Shown: in pieces, positions 28,504 through 37,907 of the stretch
How positions within the stretch are numbered: the stretch's first letter is position 1
Layout of the letters: each line of letters begins with the position of its first letter
DNA from: CAWEWH01 sp963812775
GTDB lineage: Bacteria > Pseudomonadota > Alphaproteobacteria > Rhizobiales > Beijerinckiaceae
Direction: 5' to 3'
Assembly (NCBI GenBank): GCA_963812775.1
Contig: CAWEWH010000005.1
Location: 248,001 to 312,000, forward strand
Length of the DNA stretch: 64,000 bases
Notes under the pieces: generated by a model
Told to the model about the DNA's origin: nothing
Database searches by the model: none
Seen by the model: only the letters and a program-made list of their open reading frames with translations
Made by a program: the position numbers and the translations under genes

Positions 28504-29247
28504 ATGAAAGAACAAGCAGCCATGCGACCCTACATCATCTGCCATATGGGCACCTCCATCGACGGCCGCCTTCATCCGAGCCGGTTCACGTCGCCCGCTT
28601 CAGGCATTTCTGCAAACGTCTTGCGTGGGCACTATGAACACATTCACGACCAGTTCGATGCCGACGGTTGGATTGTAGGACGAAGGACGATGAGCGAGAT
28701 GTCCAAGGGAAGCGCGCGGCCAGTCAAGGATGCGCCCAAAGTTGCGCGGACGGCGCATATCGGCCCGCGCGATAGCCGCAAGCTTGCGATTGGCATCGAT
28801 CCGGCGGCCCGGGTTTACTACAGCAAGGAGCATATTGGTGGCGACCATGTGGTCGCCGTGCTCGGCGAGCAGGTCTCGGATGCCTATCTCGCACAATTGC
28901 GCGAAGACGGCGTGTCTTACGTGTTCGCCGGACCCAAAGGCGATGATCTGCTCCGCGCCATGGAAGAGATTGCCTCGCTGTTCGGCGTCAAAAAGCTCCT
29001 CCTCGAAGGCGGTGGCAGGATCAACGGCGCGTTCCTGAAGCACAAGCTTATCGACGAGTTCAGCACGCTGATTCGCCCGGCGGTCGATGGCGTCGCGGGA
29101 ACGCAGAGCATCGTCGATTATGACGGTCCCCAGGGTGACCGTCCGGGCGCAGGGCAGTCGCTGCGCCTCTCGCATTGCGAAGTCCTTGAAGGCGGGATGG
29201 TATGGCTACGTCATGCCGTCGAAGTAACGCTCGCGCCGGCGTGCTGA
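28504..29247 (+). CDS. RibD C-terminal / dihydrofolate-reductase-fold family reductase
   Basis: 247 residues. DHFR-like fold of the riboflavin-specific reductase type: YIICHMGTSIDGRLHPSRF at the start, DGWIVGRRTMSEM, and the signature KKLLLEGGGRINGAFLKHKL followed by IDEFSTLIRPAV. These are NAD(P)H reductases; stand-alone members have varied or unknown substrates. ATG 28504 is used here; 28522 is equally plausible because homology begins at PYIICHMG. Flanked by the second TRAP system and tRNA-half repeat B. Confidence 0.75.
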   Translation: MKEQAAMRPYIICHMGTSIDGRLHPSRFTSPASGISANVLRGHYEHIHDQFDADGWIVGRRTMSEMSKGSARPVKDAPKVARTAHIGPRDSRKLAIGIDPAARVYYSKEHIGGDHVVAVLGEQVSDAYLAQLREDGVSYVFAGPKGDDLLRAMEEIASLFGVKKLLLEGGGRINGAFLKHKLIDEFSTLIRPAVDGVAGTQSIVDYDGPQGDRPGAGQSLRLSHCEVLEGGMVWLRHAVEVTLAPAC

Positions 29248-29439
29248 TGACATTTGGGCCCGATCAGGAAGGGGTGGGTGAGCAGGAGGTCTGCGCCAGC
29301 TTCGCGATGAAGCTGACGCGGAACGTTGTGCGAGCTGCAACCTGAATGTAACCGCGAGCCTTCGACCGAACCGCGAAGACTGCTAGTAGCCGGTCGCGGA
29401 CCATATGCTTGACCTGTAGAGGTCAAGCGGTCCTGCGGC

Positions 29440-29525
29440 TTTGACGGTTGAGGAAATTTGGAGCGGGCGAAGGGATTCGAACCCTCGACCCCAACCTTAG
29501 CAAGCGAAAAATTACGCTGTTCCAA
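29440..29525 (-). repeat. tRNA-Gly 3'-half repeat, copy B (short, degenerate)
   Basis: 29459-29504 matches the tRNA-Gly 3' half of copy A except that the anticodon-loop part reads CTTAGCAAG on the plus strand instead of CTTGGCAAG. Homology to copies A and C extends about 20 nt further (AGCGAAAAATTACGCTGTTCCA) and then stops. Same orientation as A and C. The segment between A and B is 6.5 kb and carries the GNAT, pcm, TRAP and RibD-like genes. Confidence 0.7.
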
Positions 29526-29691
29526 GCGTTTACCTGGGTGCGGCGGAGTGCGCTTCAGCTCTCACCAGTTCATCGTTGAAAAGCACCTCGCAGGCCTGAG
29601 GATCGGCACGGCCGTCGATTGTGGTGAACGTTGGGTAACGCAGCAAGCTGCAACCCGAAGGTAACCGCAGCGTTCATTCAAGCTCAAGGGC

Positions 29692-29973
29692 TTGCTAAGC
29701 AGGAAATTTTCAGAAGGCTCCGAGCGTGCTTCGATCTCCTTGCTATTCAACTTAGGGAGCACAACTTTGGACCCCCTTGACGGTGGCTTATCTCCTCTTG
29801 ATCGCCCGCTCACGCTGAAAGGTGCAGCCAAGAACTCGGCGTTCCCTACTTCAAGATTTCAGAGAGCGGCCCGGCGTGGCCTCATTCCCACCTATTCGTT
29901 CCTGAACTCAAGAAGGTACGTCAAATTGCGCGACATACTTGACCTGATGGATCGGGTACGATCGCCCCCCTGA
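29692..29973 (+). CDS. small helix-turn-helix domain protein (excisionase-like)
   Basis: Up to 93 codons; the C-terminal half AAKNSAFPTSRFQRAARRGL-IPTYSFLNSRRYVKLRDI lines up with the protein at 49330 (AAAQLGLHYWKLERAVKAGL-VPSYTLLNSRKLVRPTEV). The shared pattern of HTH followed by a short beta wing (TYxxLNSRRxV) is that of MerR/excisionase-type DNA-binding domains. The N-terminal half is weakly coding in appearance, so the true start or intactness is doubtful. It sits just beyond repeat B, as an element-borne gene would. Confidence 0.4.
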   Translation: MLSRKFSEGSERASISLLFNLGSTTLDPLDGGLSPLDRPLTLKGAAKNSAFPTSRFQRAARRGLIPTYSFLNSRRYVKLRDILDLMDRVRSPP

Positions 29974-30043
29974 TATTCGCTATTCTGTTAAGCTCAATCG
30001 AGGTCCCGATGCAGTTCGCTCTCGGCAAAGCAGAGGATCCTTC

Positions 30044-30898
30044 ATGAAGTTCGGCGCGTCGATGTTCTTCACCGACTATTCGATGGGGGCGGCCGAGCTC
30101 GCGGTGGCGCTGGAGCAGCGTGGCTTCGACATCGTCTGGGCCCCAGAGCACTCGCACATCCCCGTCTCGCGCAAGACCGCGTTCGTCCTGGGCGGCGAAC
30201 TGCCCAAGCGGTATTACGACGTGATGGATCCCTTCGTGACGCTGACCGCGGCGGCGATGGCGACCAAGAAACTCAAGATCGGCACCGGTGTCTGCTTGAT
30301 CGCCCAACGCGATCCCATCCAGACCGCCAAGCTGGTCGCCTCGATCGACCAGGTCTCGGGTGGTCGCTTCGTGTTCGGCGTTGGCAATGGCTGGAACCGC
30401 GACGAGATGGAAAACCACGGCACCGACTACGCCACCCGCCACAAGCGCGCGCGGGAGACTATCGAGGCGATGAAGGAGATCTGGACGAAATCCGAGGCCG
30501 AGTATCACGGCGAGTTCGTGAACTTCGATCCGATGGTGGCTTGGCCCAAGCCGGTGCAGCGTCCGCATCCGCCCATCCTTGTGGGCGGCGCTTTTCCCTA
30601 TTCGGCGCGCCGCGCGGTGCGCTACGGCAACGGCTGGATGCCGCAAGTTACCGACAACAGCTCGACACCGCTGATCGACCTCATTCCGCGCTTTCGCCAG
30701 ATGTGCGCTGAGGCCGGCCGCAATCCCGACGAGATGGACATCTCGATCGGCGCCCAGCAGCCCAACGTCGATCTGGTAAAGCGCTACCGCGATGCCGGCG
30801 TGAACAGGGTCTCGACCAGCCTGCCGTCGGAGAAGGCCGACACCATCCTCCCCCTGCTCGATCAGTGGGTGGGATTGATGCGCGCCGTGACCGGCTAG
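30044..30898 (+). CDS. LLM-class (F420/FMN-dependent) oxidoreductase
   Basis: 284 residues. Luciferase-like barrel: MKFGASMFFTDYSMGAAELA, FDIVWAPEHSHIP, ATKKLKIGTGVCLIAQRDPI, SGGRFVFGVGNGWNRDEMEN, and PPILVGGAFPYSARRAVRYG. Strong match to the subgroup often annotated as F420-dependent. No F420 genes are visible, so the cofactor is open. It precedes a liv-type ABC operon on the same strand by about 250 nt and may act on its imported substrate. An AGAGGA Shine-Dalgarno precedes the ATG. Confidence 0.82.
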   Translation: MKFGASMFFTDYSMGAAELAVALEQRGFDIVWAPEHSHIPVSRKTAFVLGGELPKRYYDVMDPFVTLTAAAMATKKLKIGTGVCLIAQRDPIQTAKLVASIDQVSGGRFVFGVGNGWNRDEMENHGTDYATRHKRARETIEAMKEIWTKSEAEYHGEFVNFDPMVAWPKPVQRPHPPILVGGAFPYSARRAVRYGNGWMPQVTDNSSTPLIDLIPRFRQMCAEAGRNPDEMDISIGAQQPNVDLVKRYRDAGVNRVSTSLPSEKADTILPLLDQWVGLMRAVTG

Positions 30899-31149
30899 GT
30901 CGCGATTGATCGAACGTGCGCCCTTGCGCGTGTCAGCCACGAGCGTTCTGCACGCCGGCCAAGGGCATTTTACCCGTCTCGACCCGACGAACGCTTCTAC
31001 GATCGTGAAACCATCGGCGGCAGCGAATGGAGAAGAGGCGGCTCGCTGCGCTCCGGCGCGCCTATTGTGAGGCTTCGTGCAAGACTGTAGCTTCGATGGC
31101 GGGCGGACCTCGCCATGAGCCTCCGCCCCTAGGCGTTCAGGGGGAGACG

Positions 31150-32382
31150 ATGGTGGCCCAGACGAAAAATCGCCGGCACGCGGTGACGCGCCGCCGCTTC
31201 ATTGCTGGCAGCGTGGCGGCTGCCTCGCTTGGTTTCGGGAGCGTTTTGCGTGCACAAACCAAGGCGATAAAGGTCGGCTTCATCCATCCAGTGACCGGTT
31301 TCGTCGCTTACAGTGGCCAGCAGTCGCGCCTCGGGGGCGCAATGGCCATCGAGGATGTAAACAAGGCCGGCGGTATCAAGGCGATGAACGGCGCCCTGCT
31401 CGAGGCGGTACTCGGTGACAGCCAATCGAAGGTCGAGGTAGGCGTAAGTGAAGTCGAGAAGATGAACGACGCAAGCGTGGCGGCCTATATTGGCTGCTTC
31501 CAGAGTCCCGTTGGCATTGCTGCGAGCCAAGCGGCGTCAAAATACAATACGCCCTTCATCATCGATGTGGGCGCCTCCGACCAGATCGTCAACCGCGGAC
31601 TCAAGAACGTTTTTCGGCTGAAGCCCGGCTTCGGCAGGTGCGCGGACGATGCCATCGTTGCGCTCGGCGAGATTAACAAAGCCGCTGGTTCACCGGCCAA
31701 GAGTGCGGTGCTCGTGCACGAGAGTGGCGAGTTTGGCACCGGCACAGCCAAGCTTCTCGCCGGTAAACTGCCCAGCATCGGCATCGAGCCCAAAGAGCTG
31801 ATTCCCCACGACAACCCGACGCGCAGCATGGACAATATCGCGCTTCGCATCCGCGGGCTTCAGCCGGACATCTTGATCATGTCCAACTATGTCAACGAAT
31901 ACATGCTGCTGGCGCGCACCCTGCACCAGCAGAGGGTGAATCTGGTTGGTATGTTCTCGGTGCTTGGAGGAGGCTTCAATTACAAGCTGGTCAAGGACCT
32001 GCCCGACGTGGCCGAGAACATGATGGACTACAACCATTGGTTCAATCCTAAGAGCAGCAAGGCGCAAGAACTGAAAAAGCGCGTCGAAGCCGATGGCGGA
32101 CTTTTCACTTTCGAAGTTTATCTGACCTACAATTCCGTGATGCTGCTTGCCGATGCTCTCGAGCGCGCCAAGACCGCCGACAAAGACAAGGTGCTTGAGG
32201 CGCTCGCGACCTCGACTTGGTCGACCGACATCGTACCTTATGGGCCGACCAAATTCGTCAATGGCCAAAACGAGGGAGGCAAGGCCGCTGGTTTGCAGGT
32301 CCAGAAGGGCGATATTCACGTTGTGCACCCGGCACAATTCGCCTCCGCCTCGGCAGTATTTCCGAAGCCGAAGTACAATTGA
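31150..32382 (+). CDS. ABC transporter substrate-binding protein, Liv/amide type
   Basis: 410 residues. A twin-arginine-like leader (TRRRFIAGSVAAASLGFGSV, cut near LRAQ) suggests Tat export. Periplasmic binding protein type 1 fold: KVGFIHPVTGFVAYSGQQSR, FIIDVGASDQIVNRGLKNVF, SAVLVHESGEFGTGTAKLLA, YNHWFNPKSSKAQELKKRV. ATG 31150 is favoured by the Shine-Dalgarno GGGGGAGACG; the frame is open about 120 nt further upstream but without coding character. First gene of a complete plus-strand livJHMGF operon. Confidence 0.85.
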   Translation: MVAQTKNRRHAVTRRRFIAGSVAAASLGFGSVLRAQTKAIKVGFIHPVTGFVAYSGQQSRLGGAMAIEDVNKAGGIKAMNGALLEAVLGDSQSKVEVGVSEVEKMNDASVAAYIGCFQSPVGIAASQAASKYNTPFIIDVGASDQIVNRGLKNVFRLKPGFGRCADDAIVALGEINKAAGSPAKSAVLVHESGEFGTGTAKLLAGKLPSIGIEPKELIPHDNPTRSMDNIALRIRGLQPDILIMSNYVNEYMLLARTLHQQRVNLVGMFSVLGGGFNYKLVKDLPDVAENMMDYNHWFNPKSSKAQELKKRVEADGGLFTFEVYLTYNSVMLLADALERAKTADKDKVLEALATSTWSTDIVPYGPTKFVNGQNEGGKAAGLQVQKGDIHVVHPAQFASASAVFPKPKYN

Positions 32383-32467
32383 GCGGCGCGGGCGGGAACG
32401 GCTGGTCGGTCCCAGCCGCTGGGCCGCTTCATGCGCTTGAAGGGACTAACGGCCTTCCCACGCTTGC

Positions 32468-33343
32468 ATGCTGACCCCTGACATCCTGTTTGCCGGCGTC
32501 ATCAACGGCCTGATGGCCGGGGGCATCTACGTGCTCGTTGCTGTCGGGCTCACTCTGATCTACGGGGTCTTGCACATCATCAATTTCGCGCATGGTAGCC
32601 TGCTCATGCTGGCCATGTACGCGGTCTTTTTCTTGTGGCGAAAGCCGTTGGGGCTCGACCCCTATGTGGCACTGCCCGCGGTAACCGCGGGCGCCTTTGC
32701 CTTCGGATATCTCATCTATCGCGCGCTCATCGGTCGTTTCAGCCACGGCAAGGACGACAACATCCTGCTCATCACGCTTGGCCTCTCGATAATAATCGAC
32801 AACGCCACACTGTTCTTCTTCACCGGCGACACGCAAACGATCGATGTCAGTTATGCCCGACAGATGATTGCGCTGGGACCCGCGCTGGTGGCGGTGCCAA
32901 AGCTGGTTTCCTTCGGGGCAGCCCTTGTGATCTGTGTGCTGCTCGGCTTGTTCATGACGCGCACCGACATGGGCAAGGCAATTCGGGCAGTAGCCAAGGA
33001 GCGGGAGGGCGCACGCCTCGTCGGCATCGACGTGGAGCGCGTGATGGCAATCTCCTTTGGCATCGGCATTGCCTGCCTCGGCGCCGCTGCCTGCCTACTG
33101 ATGCCAACTTTCTACGTCTCGCCAACTTCCGGGCACGCATTCGTGCTGATCGCCTTCACGATCGTCGCGCTGGGCGGCATGGGGAGCTTCAAAGGCGCAC
33201 TGTTCGGTGGCTTGATCATTGGCGTCGTCGAATCCATTGGCGGGCTGTGGCTCGGCGAGCAGCTGGGACAGATCGGCATTCCGCTCGTCTTCATCCTGAT
33301 CCTGTTGCTGCGCCCGACGGGCCTATTCGGAGTCGCACGGTGA
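32468..33343 (+). CDS. livH: branched-chain-type ABC transporter permease LivH
   Basis: 291 residues, about eight membrane segments. GLMAGGIYVLVAVGLTLIYG opens the family, followed by HIINFAHGSLLMLAMY, MGKAIRAVAKEREGARLVGI (EAA-like loop) and a C-terminal LLRPTGLFG. The stop overlaps the GTG start of livM. Confidence 0.9.
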   Translation: MLTPDILFAGVINGLMAGGIYVLVAVGLTLIYGVLHIINFAHGSLLMLAMYAVFFLWRKPLGLDPYVALPAVTAGAFAFGYLIYRALIGRFSHGKDDNILLITLGLSIIIDNATLFFFTGDTQTIDVSYARQMIALGPALVAVPKLVSFGAALVICVLLGLFMTRTDMGKAIRAVAKEREGARLVGIDVERVMAISFGIGIACLGAAACLLMPTFYVSPTSGHAFVLIAFTIVALGGMGSFKGALFGGLIIGVVESIGGLWLGEQLGQIGIPLVFILILLLRPTGLFGVAR

Positions 33344-34317
33344 CTCGGCAAAGAACTATCCTAGCCAGCTTCGGGGTGCTCGCTCTCATCGCCTATCCAT
33401 GGATGTTCCGCTCGAACTACGCAATAAACGTTGGCTTTCTTGTCTTGTTTTCTGCCTATCTTGCCCAGACGTGGAACATTGCTGGCGGCTTTGCCGGCCA
33501 GACTTCGTTCGGCCATGTCGTTTTCTTCGGCGTCGGCGCGTATGTCTCGACCATCCTCCAGACGGCCTATGGTCTCAATCCCTGGATTGCCTGGCCGTTC
33601 TCCGCCCTTGCCGGCGCGTTCACCGGCTGGCTAATCGGCGTGTTGAGTTACCGCGCCGGCCTCAAGGGGTCGTATTTTGCGCTCATTACCCTCGCCGTTG
33701 CCGAGGTCGGGCGCATCCTCGCCAACTCGGTGCCGATTACCAAGGGCGGATTGGGCATTCTGGTACGGGCTGACCCGCGCGCCACAAACTTTCAGTTCAG
33801 CGACCCGGTCTGGTTCTACTACATCGCGTTGATGCTCTGCGTGCTCGCCATGTTCATTGCGTGGCGGCTGACGCGTACGCGATTTGGCGCGCGCCTTGCC
33901 GCCATACGTGAGAACGAAGACGCAGCGCAGGCGCTCGGGATCGATGCTTTCCGCGAGAAGGTCAAGTGCTTGACGCTCTCCGGCGGCCTGTGCGGGGCCG
34001 GTGGCACGGTCTATGTGCAGAAGTATCTCTATGTCGATCCCTCAATCGCCTTCGGTGTCGACAAGTCGGTGGAGATGCTGCTCGTCACGATGATCGGCGG
34101 CGCCGGCACCGTCGTGGGGCCGCTCATCGGATCAGGTTTGTTGCATATGATGGGCGAACTCGCCCGCGATCTCGGCAACATGTTGCCGGGCGTGAGAAAC
34201 GCTCAGCCGCTGAGCATCATCGTCTACGGCGCCGTACTAATTGCCATCGTTGCATGGCTGCCCGACGGCTTAGTCGGGCTGTTCCGCAGGCGCTGGAGGG
34301 AGGGTCGCCGTGCTTGA
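33340..34317 (+). CDS. livM: branched-chain-type ABC transporter permease LivM
   Basis: 325 residues from GTG 33340 (GTGA overlap with livH). Contains TWNIAGGFAGQTSFGHVVFF, GLKGSYFALITLAVAEVGRI, RLAAIRENEDAAQALGIDAF, and WLPDGLVGLFRRRW at the end. Overlaps livG by 8 nt. Forms the membrane pore with LivH. Confidence 0.9.
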   Translation: MTRQRTILASFGVLALIAYPWMFRSNYAINVGFLVLFSAYLAQTWNIAGGFAGQTSFGHVVFFGVGAYVSTILQTAYGLNPWIAWPFSALAGAFTGWLIGVLSYRAGLKGSYFALITLAVAEVGRILANSVPITKGGLGILVRADPRATNFQFSDPVWFYYIALMLCVLAMFIAWRLTRTRFGARLAAIRENEDAAQALGIDAFREKVKCLTLSGGLCGAGGTVYVQKYLYVDPSIAFGVDKSVEMLLVTMIGGAGTVVGPLIGSGLLHMMGELARDLGNMLPGVRNAQPLSIIVYGAVLIAIVAWLPDGLVGLFRRRWREGRRA

Positions 34318-35053
34318 GGTAAAGGCACTCTCGAAGGCTTTCGGAGGCCTGTCGGCCGTCGGCAACGTGTCTCTCACTGTCGGTGCCGACGAGATTGTTG
34401 CGTTGATCGGCCCGAACGGTGCGGGCAAGACGACGGTATTTGCGTGCATTGCCGGCTCCACTAAGCCGGACGGCGGTGTCGTACGGTTCCTCGGCCGCGA
34501 CGTGACGAGCCTGCCACCGCATCGCATTTGCGAACACGGTATTGCGCGCACCTTCCAGATCACCCAGCCGTTTGCCCGTCTCAGCGTGTTCGAGAACATT
34601 ATGGTCGGCGCCTACCACACGACGCACCTGCGGCACGAAGCGGCAGCTTACGCGGAGGTTGTGGCGCGCCAGGTCGGATTAGGCCGCCAACTTGACATGC
34701 GCGCCGACGCCCTCACGCTGGCGGGACGTAAACGGCTTGAGCTGGCGCGCGCGCTGGCTACCCGACCCAAGTTGCTTCTGCTCGACGAGGTCATGGCCGG
34801 GCTCAACCCGATTGAGGTCGTGGAAATCGTCCGCATCGTGCGCGCGATCAAAGACGCGGGCGTCGTCATTTTTCTCATCGAGCATGTCATGCAGGCGGTG
34901 GTAAGCCTTGCTGATCGCGTCTATGTGCTGAGCAACGGCAGCATCATCGCCAGCGGCTCCCCCGCTGACATTGCAGCCGACCCAAGTGTCATCGAGGCCT
35001 ATCTGGGCCATGGTGCAGCTGCGCGCCTTATGCACGGGGGAGCTCGTGCTTGA
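34310..35053 (+). CDS. livG: branched-chain-type ABC transporter ATPase LivG
   Basis: 247 residues. Walker A LIGPNGAGKTTVFACIAGS, the LivG marker HGIARTFQITQPFARLSVFE, Walker B KLLLLDEVMAGLNP and LIEHVMQAVVSLADRVYVL. The usual LSGGQ signature is altered to LTLAGRKRLELARAL, as is common in LivG. GTG start inside the end of livM. Confidence 0.9.
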   Translation: MLEVKALSKAFGGLSAVGNVSLTVGADEIVALIGPNGAGKTTVFACIAGSTKPDGGVVRFLGRDVTSLPPHRICEHGIARTFQITQPFARLSVFENIMVGAYHTTHLRHEAAAYAEVVARQVGLGRQLDMRADALTLAGRKRLELARALATRPKLLLLDEVMAGLNPIEVVEIVRIVRAIKDAGVVIFLIEHVMQAVVSLADRVYVLSNGSIIASGSPADIAADPSVIEAYLGHGAAARLMHGGARA

Positions 35054-35747
35054 GGTTCGCAACCTGTCCGCAGGCTACGGCGTCATCCAGATTCTCAGGG
35101 GAGTGAGCCTCAACGTCGCCCCAGGCGAGATCGTGGCCTTGCTCGGCAGCAACGGTGCCGGCAAGTCGACCCTCAACAAAGTCCTGTCAAGGCTCATCAC
35201 GCAGACTTCTGGCAGCGTGCGATTTGAGGGAGAGGACATTCGAACTGCAAGCTCGGTCCACGTGGTCGAACTTGGGCTCATCCAGGTGCCCGAAGGTCGG
35301 CGCATCTTTCCCAACCTCACGGTGTTGGAGAACCTCCAACTCGGAAGTTTCCGGCGCGGCCGCGCACGGCGCACTCAAAATCTTGAGCGCGTCACGACGA
35401 TTTTTCCGCGTCTTGCTGAGCGCCGGCAGCAGCTCGCGGGTTCGCTTTCAGGTGGCGAGCAGCAGATGCTTGCGATTGGCCGAGGGCTGATGTCCGAGCC
35501 CAAGCTCCTTATCCTCGACGAGCCGTCGCTAGGGCTGTCGCCCCTATTGGTAGAGACAATGTTCACCCTGATCCAACGCATCAACGGCGACGGCTTGGCA
35601 ATTCTGCTGGTTGAGCAGAACGTTGTGCAGTCGCTCGCCATCGCCCACCGCGGTTACGTGCTCGAGAACGGTGTGATTGGCCTCACGGGCGCGGCAGCCG
35701 AGCTCGCCGACAATCCCGCCTTGAAGCGCTCCTACCTGGGAGTTTGA
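35046..35747 (+). CDS. livF: branched-chain-type ABC transporter ATPase LivF
   Basis: 233 residues. Walker A LLGSNGAGKSTLNKVLSRL, QVPEGRRIFPNLTVLENLQL, signature LSGGEQQMLAIGRGL, Walker B KLLILDEPSLGLSP, and LVEQNVVQSLAIAHRGYVL. GTG start overlapping livG by 8 nt. Last gene of the operon, converging on the deacetylase-like genes. Confidence 0.9.
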   Translation: MLEVRNLSAGYGVIQILRGVSLNVAPGEIVALLGSNGAGKSTLNKVLSRLITQTSGSVRFEGEDIRTASSVHVVELGLIQVPEGRRIFPNLTVLENLQLGSFRRGRARRTQNLERVTTIFPRLAERRQQLAGSLSGGEQQMLAIGRGLMSEPKLLILDEPSLGLSPLLVETMFTLIQRINGDGLAILLVEQNVVQSLAIAHRGYVLENGVIGLTGAAAELADNPALKRSYLGV

Positions 35748-35757
35748 GCGTACATTT

Positions 35758-36681
35758 CTATTGCTGCGCCTTCCAGGCCGCGAGGATGTCGCGGCCGGTC
35801 GCAGGCCACACGCCGCCACGGCGCAGCATACCATCCAGCACTTGCTCGATGGCCGCGATGCGATGCGGCACGCCGCTGATCCAAGGCCTGAGCGAAAGGG
35901 CAACGATGCGGCCGCCGCTCGTGGCTGCCTCGCGATACAACAGTTCAAAGTGGTCCATCACCTGCTCGACGAACTGCGCCGGTTTGTATTTGTAGAACTG
36001 GAAGATCTGTAAGTCGCTAATCTCGTAGGCGTGAGGCATGGCGTAAATGGGCCCGGCCTTGGTCTCAAGCCTGTAGGGCATGTCATCGTTGACCCAGTCG
36101 CAGACATAGTCGCAGCCCTGAGCGGCGACGAGGTCGAGCGTGTCGTGGCTCTCCGAATAGGCGGGCGAGTACCACCCCTTAACCGGTTGGCCTGACAACT
36201 TGCGCAAAGTCGAGATTGAGTGAGCGACCCACTCCCGCTCGGTCTCCTGCGCGACACCCGTCATGTGGACATGGTTCATGTCGACGCCATGGCCAACGAG
36301 CTCGAAACCCAACCGGTTCACCTCCTGCAAGACGTGGGGATAGCGCTCGGCGAGTCGTGAGGACATGGCGACCGAGGCCTTGAGGCCGCGCTCTTCGAGG
36401 GCACGGAAGATGCGAGCGAAGCCGACGCGATTGCCATAATCCCGCAGGGTGTAGTTCCAGTAGTCTGGATATGGGCGGTCAAGCGCGCCCAGCAGCTTGA
36501 AGCTCTTGGGCGCCATGTCGAGGGGAAAGAATTCAAGCGTAGGGACGATCCAGAGCGCAACTCGCGCGCCGTCGGGCCACTGCACCGCCTTTCGCTCGAA
36601 CAAGTTCGAGTAGGTGTAGCGCGAATGATCCATGCCCGGGCGCCGGAACGGATATTCGAAGTAGTCCGGTGGCAGGGTCAT
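35758..36681 (-). CDS. polysaccharide-deacetylase-fold hydrolase, PuuE-like (1)
   Basis: 307 residues of the NodB/PuuE carbohydrate-esterase-4 superfamily. Begins with DYFEYPFRRPGMDHSRYTY, then ALWIVPTLEFFPLD, YGNRVGFARIFRALEERGLK, GFELVGHGVDMNHVHMTG and GWYSPAYSESHDTLDLVAAQ. The TFDDG metal motif of true polysaccharide deacetylases is missing, which fits the metal-independent cyclic amidohydrolases such as allantoinase PuuE. Three nucleotides separate it from a paralogue upstream, so they are co-transcribed. Substrate unknown; a cyclic amide or imide is inferred. Confidence 0.75.
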   Translation of the reverse strand: MTLPPDYFEYPFRRPGMDHSRYTYSNLFERKAVQWPDGARVALWIVPTLEFFPLDMAPKSFKLLGALDRPYPDYWNYTLRDYGNRVGFARIFRALEERGLKASVAMSSRLAERYPHVLQEVNRLGFELVGHGVDMNHVHMTGVAQETEREWVAHSISTLRKLSGQPVKGWYSPAYSESHDTLDLVAAQGCDYVCDWVNDDMPYRLETKAGPIYAMPHAYEISDLQIFQFYKYKPAQFVEQVMDHFELLYREAATSGGRIVALSLRPWISGVPHRIAAIEQVLDGMLRRGGVWPATGRDILAAWKAQQ

Positions 36682-36684
36682 GGC

Positions 36685-37599
36685 TTACCCATTCTTGCGC
36701 GAAGCGATTGCTGCAGCGAAGGCATCGTAGCAATGGGCGAGATAGTAGCTTGCTATCTCTCGAGCCGTGGCGAGCCAGACCCGATCGTGCGAGGTGATAT
36801 AGTCCAGAGCCTCCTCAAATTGTTTCGTGCGATGGGGCTGCCCAACTAAGAAGGGATGCAGCGGCAGGCACATCACCCGTCCGCTTTCAGCCCCTTCCAT
36901 GTAAAGCCGATCGAACTGCGCCTTGATCGCTGCGGTGTAGTCGCGGGGCGTGTAGCTACCCTGGAACAAGGTCGTGAAATCATTGACCTCCAGCGAATAC
37001 GGTACGCTGATCAAACGCCCCTTGCGAACATTCACCGGCAGCGGCTGGTCGTCATGGAAGAGGTCCAGGGTGTAGGTGATGCCCGCCTCGGCGAGGAGGT
37101 CCATTGTCCGGTCCGTTAACGTCAACGCTGGTGCGAGCCACCCCGATAGCTCCTGACCCGACCATTTGCGGATCGAGGCCTTCACATCCTCGATGAAGGC
37201 ACGTTCCTGATCTTCGCTCATGTTGTAGGTGTAACGAGTGTTGTAGACGCCATGGGAGAAGAACTCCCACCCCCGCTCGCGGCAAGCGGCAGCGATGTTA
37301 GGGAAATGGTCGCAGACCGCGACGTTGAGCGAGATGCTGCCACGCACGCCGTAGCGGTCCATGGCAGCCATCATGCGCCATATTCCGGCGCGGTTGCCGT
37401 AGTCGCGCCAAGCGTAGTTCAGCACATCCGGCACGGGGCGCGGCCACGGGGTCCGTGTCCGGTTGGGCGGCGGGTCGAACTCATAGTGCTCGATATTCGG
37501 GGCGCACCAAAAGGCAAGCTGCGCTCCGTTGGGCCACGCAATCTTGGGCCGGTCGTAGAAGGGCAGATAGTCGTAGAGGCGCGGATCCTCTGCTTGCAT
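36685..37599 (-). CDS. polysaccharide-deacetylase-fold hydrolase, PuuE-like (2)
   Basis: 304 residues, paralogous to the next gene. YDRPKIAWPNGAQLAFWCAP, NIEHYEFDPPPN, DYGNRAGIWRMMAAMDRYGV, WEFFSHGVYNTRYTYNMSED and LSGWLAPALTLTDRTMDLLA, with LHPFLVGQPHRTKQFEEAL near the end as in PuuE-type enzymes. The Glu/His set replaces the NodB metal site. First gene of a two-gene minus-strand unit facing the liv operon. Confidence 0.77.
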   Translation of the reverse strand: MQAEDPRLYDYLPFYDRPKIAWPNGAQLAFWCAPNIEHYEFDPPPNRTRTPWPRPVPDVLNYAWRDYGNRAGIWRMMAAMDRYGVRGSISLNVAVCDHFPNIAAACRERGWEFFSHGVYNTRYTYNMSEDQERAFIEDVKASIRKWSGQELSGWLAPALTLTDRTMDLLAEAGITYTLDLFHDDQPLPVNVRKGRLISVPYSLEVNDFTTLFQGSYTPRDYTAAIKAQFDRLYMEGAESGRVMCLPLHPFLVGQPHRTKQFEEALDYITSHDRVWLATAREIASYYLAHCYDAFAAAIASRKNG

Positions 37600-37907
37600 A
37601 TCTTAGTTCCTGCGAGCGTGACTGCTGGCGACAGTCATATCGCACGTGAGACTACTCTGCAGCCTCGTGGGGGCGGCCCGCTTGGGCCCAGGACTGGCGG
37701 CGATCGAAGCGGGTAAGATCAATGTACCCTCATCGCGATCGCCGCAGCAAGATCTTGGTACAAAGCCGTCGCGAAGCGGTCTTTCTGTTGTGCACGTCAT
37801 CTCGTGGATGTCCGCTTCTCGCACCTAGCGGTACTTCGACGACGCCGGGCCTGACGCCTGCTTAGGTGGTGTAAGCGGACCAAAAGCGAACCGCTACCGG
37901 AACGGCA
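37600..37907. other. intergenic region, no gene seen
   Basis: About 308 nt upstream of the PuuE-like pair. A short phrase around 37715-37750 (GGTAAGATCAATGTACCCTC...GCGATCGCCGCAGC) has a weak echo at about 44145, so it may contain a decayed repeat. No RNA gene or clear operator was seen. Confidence 0.4.
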
